Positions 17,340-20,466 of a stretch of 20,466 bases of DNA are shown here, in pieces (the stretch's first letter is position 1; each line of letters starts with the position of its first letter). The notes under the pieces are model-generated. The model was given only the letters and a program-made list of their open reading frames with translations. It had not been told where the DNA came from and did not search any database. A program made the translations under genes and the position numbers. Source of the stretch: Isoetes engelmannii (Eukaryota > Streptophyta > Lycopodiopsida > Isoetales > Isoetaceae); NCBI GenBank assembly GCA_011763485.2, contig JAANSK020283046.1:1-20466 (forward strand), written 5' to 3'.

Positions 17340-17920
17340 TAAAAAAACAATTCTCTGCCTACGCGAGTCGGCCGCCTGCACCGACACTGATTTCAAGCCG
17401 CTTGCGTTTGAGTCTGCAGCACACAGCACGAATCGGCCCGATCGCAGAACTTGAAGCTGAATCGGCCGGAATTTGAAGGTGCTCACCCAGATTGACCTGC
17501 ACCACCTGCGCTCGACCTCATCCCTTAAATACGCTGGCAGGAAAAAGAGCTGGAGGAATCGAACCTCCCTGCGGCGCCAGCGCTCTCACAAGGGACTAGC
17601 AGATGCATCCCTCCTGACGCCTTCAATCCGCTCCACATCCTTGTCACGGAGCTCTCGGCATGGAGCGGAGGCCTGATCTTCGAACGCAGATCATCTTGCC
17701 CAGAGCTAGCGGTTGCTATTCCGGGACCTTAGACACAGGTCCACAAAACCAACCAGAAGGCAAAAGAAAACATCTGGAAGAAGTTGAATTGCCATTAAGC
17801 AGCTCTAATCACCAAAAAAATACGAATTTCTATACGATACAAAGGCCAAATCTTACCCCAAACCATGCAAAGGCAATACGAAACTCAATAAGGGATGTTT
17901 ATCATCGTTGCCTCTGAATA
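17340..17920. other. GC-rich patch with two open frames, nothing recognised
   Basis: Plus frames 17473-17676 and 17660-17917 overlap. The first is Arg/Ser-rich; the second includes KRKHLEEVELPLSSSNHQKN. GC content is clearly higher at 17340-17700 than around it, which could mark an exon, a CpG-rich start region or an old insertion. No domain, start context or splice structure lets me choose. Confidence 0.25.
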
Positions 17921-18230
17921 TATGCAGTTTACATAACTTGAAATGCCAGTCTGTCTTGTGCTACCTCTACAGATTTTGGTACTTGTGCAACTACCAACAG
18001 TTGTTCTTCATCACAAGAAAAAGAACACAATAGGGTAAAATAAGCCGCTTATGTCAAATCAGAGATTTTTAAGTTGCAGTAAGTGATCAGTGATTTTTAT
18101 CAATTGTTGTTGTAGATTTTCGGTGCAAGCATTCCATTGATATTTTTGCAATCTTAATTCCTAGCAACATTTCCTATTCCAGACTTCAAATGTATTTTTC
18201 GTGCATTAGACGTTGTGTTGACAGCTTACC
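17921..18230. other. AT-rich spacer
   Basis: No gene, repeat or clear signal was seen before the fold-back element. Confidence 0.5.
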
Positions 18231-18670
18231 TCATTACAATGTATTAAAATAACACATTGAATCATTGAAAGTGGCATCTTATATATCAAGAAATTAAACG
18301 ATTGAATTAAATCCCCCAGACCCCACAGTTATTTATGTTGATATTCATACAGGGCGTCCAACAGGAGACGAGGACCTCTCCAAATACATATGCTCGTATA
18401 TATGTACAATGCCTTCTCAATCTTTGCATTAATTCTGTATTTCAGACTGATAGTTAACTAAAACTTGCTAAAAAACGAGACGCGTCTAACGATGGCTAAG
18501 ATTGTCTGGAGTTGATATCCAACGGTCCGAGCCTTCCGTTGGACACCCTGTATGAATATCAGCATAAACAACTGCGGGTTTGGGGGGATTTAATTCAATG
18601 GTTTAAATTTCTTAATATATAAGATGCCACTTTCAATGGTTCAATGTGTTATTTTAATACATTGTAATGA
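18231..18670. mobile_element. MITE-like fold-back element with inverted arms of about 133 bp
   Basis: The left arm (18231-18363) and right arm (18538-18670) are reverse complements at roughly nine of ten positions, from TCATTACAATGTATTAAAAT to CAGGGYGTCCAAC. A spacer of about 174 bp separates them. There is no coding capacity. The outermost pairing passes through TTACAATG/CATTGTAA, compatible with a TA target (Tc1/mariner type), but no longer target duplication is visible. An old, simple inverted duplication is the alternative. Confidence 0.75.
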
Positions 18671-19189
18671 AACAAGAAATAAGCAAAAGCTTGCAGCATT
18701 TTCTAAGAAATTCTAGTTCTTTATCCGAAAGTGGATCTTAGACATTCATCTGAAAATGTATTTGGTCAGGCATGAGACATATAAAGCAGGTACTTTTTAG
18801 TTCCTATTTGAATGCTTTGTTGTAACTTTTGTATTAGAATGTAAATCTCATCTGCATTAGCATTTTAGAAATCTTTCAAAAATGCATGCATTTCAATTTC
18901 ATGTTCCCAATTAAGATGTATTATCTTGGGGTGTTCAATGTCTGGCCCTTACAATCTTTTGAAAGCATGCAGCATAAAATAGTACCTCTGGAAATAATTG
19001 GAACAATATATTAGCAGGGAGGCATACCACAAAGCAAGTTCATATGAGCATATGATTCAAAGAAATCTCAAGTGAGACCTTTGGAATTTGGTGTTAAATA
19101 TGTTGGGTGTGGCAATCTGCTTGTTGCAAGCAAGAGGCTTCAATCAAATGCCAACTAGAAATATAATATCATCCCTATGACACTTTCAC
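18671..19189. other. AT-rich spacer, nothing recognised
   Basis: No open frame of note, repeat or RNA gene was seen in this stretch. Confidence 0.5.
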
Positions 19190-19469
19190 TCATGTTAGAG
19201 AAAGGAATAGTTTTGAAAGCTTAACATACCATTGGACGAAATCCTTTCCGACAATCTTTTGCCTCAGGCTGTAGAGATGGTTCAGCTTGCTTGCTATGCC
19301 GCCTATTGGTGCCTTCACGAGCAAAGGTGGCCACTTAGACTGATGAGCCATTCTATGATGAGATTGCAATCTAGACTGAGCATGTTCAGGCAGTTCACAT
19401 CGGCACGCAAACCGACCTGGGCCTGAACTAGCCACCTTTCGATGCTCGATGGCAAGACCCAGTTTGTGT

Positions 19470-19920
19470 CCCCGCGATAGATGAGATCTCTGAGGACAGA
19501 GCATTGAATTTGCGGATAGTGGGGGTACCTGCTTGGCGACGAAAATTGAGGAGGATATGCACTTCTTCACGGACACGATGCATATCTCTAGTCTGGAAAT
19601 TCACACAGCGTGTAGAGTTGGGACTCAAAGGCCAAACACGTTGCGCCATATTTTGGTTCGTTTTCAAATGCGAGAGGACAGACTTCACGTTCTTCAGCAT
19701 GGGAGCCATCTTAAGAACACTAACTTCCCAGTGCAGGAGGATCTCACGCCAGTTCAGTTGACTCAGCAGAGAGCAGAGCTTTGCAAAGTGCAGAGCATTA
19801 GAGTTGCAATTCTTTGTGAGTCTGTTATGGAGTGTTGTGGTATTGTTGTCTCTTTGGAGCAGTTCTCTTTTCCTCCTCACTCGATTTGTAACATTACCAT
19901 TCTTTTAATATATTGGTGAT
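19470..19920 (+). mobile_element. L1-type LINE ORF1 remnant
   Basis: A first frame reads EISEDRALNLRIVGVP. A second frame continues TKIEEDMHFFTDTMHISSLE, then HTACRVGTQRPNTLRHILVRF, then SHLKNTNFPVQEDLTPVQLT and QQRAEL. The order (L)RIxGxPE, a charged helix, RxGxxRPxxxRxIxVxF and NxxFxVxEDLTP is that of the C-terminal RNA-binding half of L1 ORF1 proteins. The change of frame after GVP is a frameshift. Sequence from about 19230 to 19470 may be a decayed coiled-coil part. No ORF2 follows, so the copy is a dead fragment. Confidence 0.65.
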
Positions 19921-19930
19921 TCAGTTCTTC

Positions 19931-19972
19931 AAAAAAAGAAAAAAAAAAAAAAAGAAAAAGAAAGAAAGAAAT
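19931..19972 (+). repeat. A-rich tract
   Basis: Runs of A broken by single G, then (GAAA)n, directly follow the LINE ORF1 remnant. It may be an A-tail of an insertion or a simple repeat grown from one. Confidence 0.7.
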
Positions 19973-20223
19973 GGGCAGTGTACTGGAGAAGGGGAGGGGG
20001 GGTTTGCCATCATACGTGACCAGTGGCTTCAGGATCGGTGGCTGGGTTACTCTTAGTTTTCCGCGTCCAGCTTCATCAAATGTGGTCTCTGGTACAATGC
20101 GTGTATTGAGATGGGGGCTTCGACCCTTGTTGGTTTTGTACTTTTCGGACTTCGGTCCCCTACTCTGTCGTCACATGTCCGATTAGACGCTGCCTAGTGG
20201 CGTGACGTTAAAAAACTTTATTT
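19973..20223 (+). other. Possible LINE-type 3' UTR, no firm gene
   Basis: A T- and G-rich stretch without a credible gene (a 71-codon frame is open). It ends in GTGACGTTAAAAAACTTTAT and then a pentanucleotide array. That layout resembles a LINE 3' UTR with a short-repeat tail, but no family match can be made from the sequence alone. Confidence 0.3.
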
Positions 20224-20276
20224 TATCGTATCGTATCGTATCATATCGTATCGTATCGTATCGTATCGTATCGTAT
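20224..20276 (+). repeat. (TATCG)n microsatellite, about ten units
   Basis: Consecutive TATCG units with a single variant (TATCA) run for 53 bases. They follow TTAAAAAACTTTATT, so they could be the 3' tail of a LINE. Confidence 0.9.
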
Positions 20277-20374
20277 GTTTCCTAGTCAATATGTCAACAT
20301 GTTAAGTACTATTTTTGTATAAATGTTTCAAACGTGTTTTCCAAGCATGCACTTGATTGTATGGGGTCTTGGCA

Positions 20375-20466
20375 CTTGGGACCCTTTTTCGGGTCTGCCG
20401 GTGGGGTCCCGCGACCGGCGATAGCCGGGAGCGGGTCACCGGCTGACCTGGAAAAGGGGACCAAGG
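20375..20466. repeat. GC-rich imperfect palindrome at the right edge
   Basis: The arm at 20375-20411 (CTTGGGACCC..., CGGGTCTGCCGGTG) pairs with the arm at 20432-20466 (CGGGTCACCGGCTGACC..., GGGGACCAAGG). The loop contains its own CCGG-CGATAG-CCGG stem. The stem is long and GC-rich in an otherwise AT-rich window. It may be the start of an element or structured RNA that continues past the edge. Confidence 0.7.

Noticed and set aside
17552-17568. tRNA T-arm-like GGAGGAATCGAACCTCC (minus strand GGAGGTTCGATTCCTCC)
   Set aside because: No matching acceptor, D or anticodon stems were found on either side in the expected spacing.
19190-19880. Minus-strand open frames of 128 and 150 codons
   Set aside because: They lie antisense to the LINE ORF1 remnant and have no recognised motif.

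Overview
The window reads as nuclear DNA of a land plant. It is AT-rich and intron-containing, with long gene-poor stretches full of tandem repeats, LINE ends and fold-back elements. The supporting genes are plant types: a TIR plus leucine-rich-repeat immune-type gene, an RRM gene closest to the nuclear speckle RNA-binding (NSR) proteins, and a decayed class III peroxidase. The LINE remnants and the divergent TIR would suit a fern, lycophyte, bryophyte or gymnosperm better than a flowering plant, but that is only an impression.

Left part (1-4,450): two LINE 3' ends sit tail to tail (1-165 on +, about 825-1,290 on -), with a 22-bp palindromic minisatellite between them. Next come a short hairpin and a 711-bp element with inverted ends (1,375-2,085), then minus-strand open segments (2,354-3,525) that look like exons of an unrecognised gene, and a minisatellite at 4,200-4,410.

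Middle (4,450-10,560): a Gag-like zinc-knuckle fossil lies just upstream of a 5'-truncated, frameshifted class III peroxidase pseudogene (about 5,900-6,556). A repeat-rich stretch with about twelve TTGAC (W-box core) sites follows (7,061-7,773). It precedes the best new gene, a TIR-LRR protein with no NB-ARC domain (8,221-9,942, one 96-nt intron), which has a possible alternative last exon at 10,435-10,552.

Right part (10,560-20,466): a run of tandem duplications includes a 260-bp-offset pair that may carry an exon. A complete six-exon NSR-like gene lies on the minus strand (14,967-12,776; 258 codons plus stop), with G-box-type sites upstream. Further right are a segmental duplication carrying a splice-donor-like junction (16,029-16,683), a 440-bp MITE-like fold-back (18,231-18,670), a LINE ORF1 remnant (about 19,470-19,920), a (TATCG)n tract, and a GC-rich palindrome running to the window edge.

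No operon-like or pathway linkage between these genes is visible. They look like independent plant genes in a repeat-rich neighbourhood.
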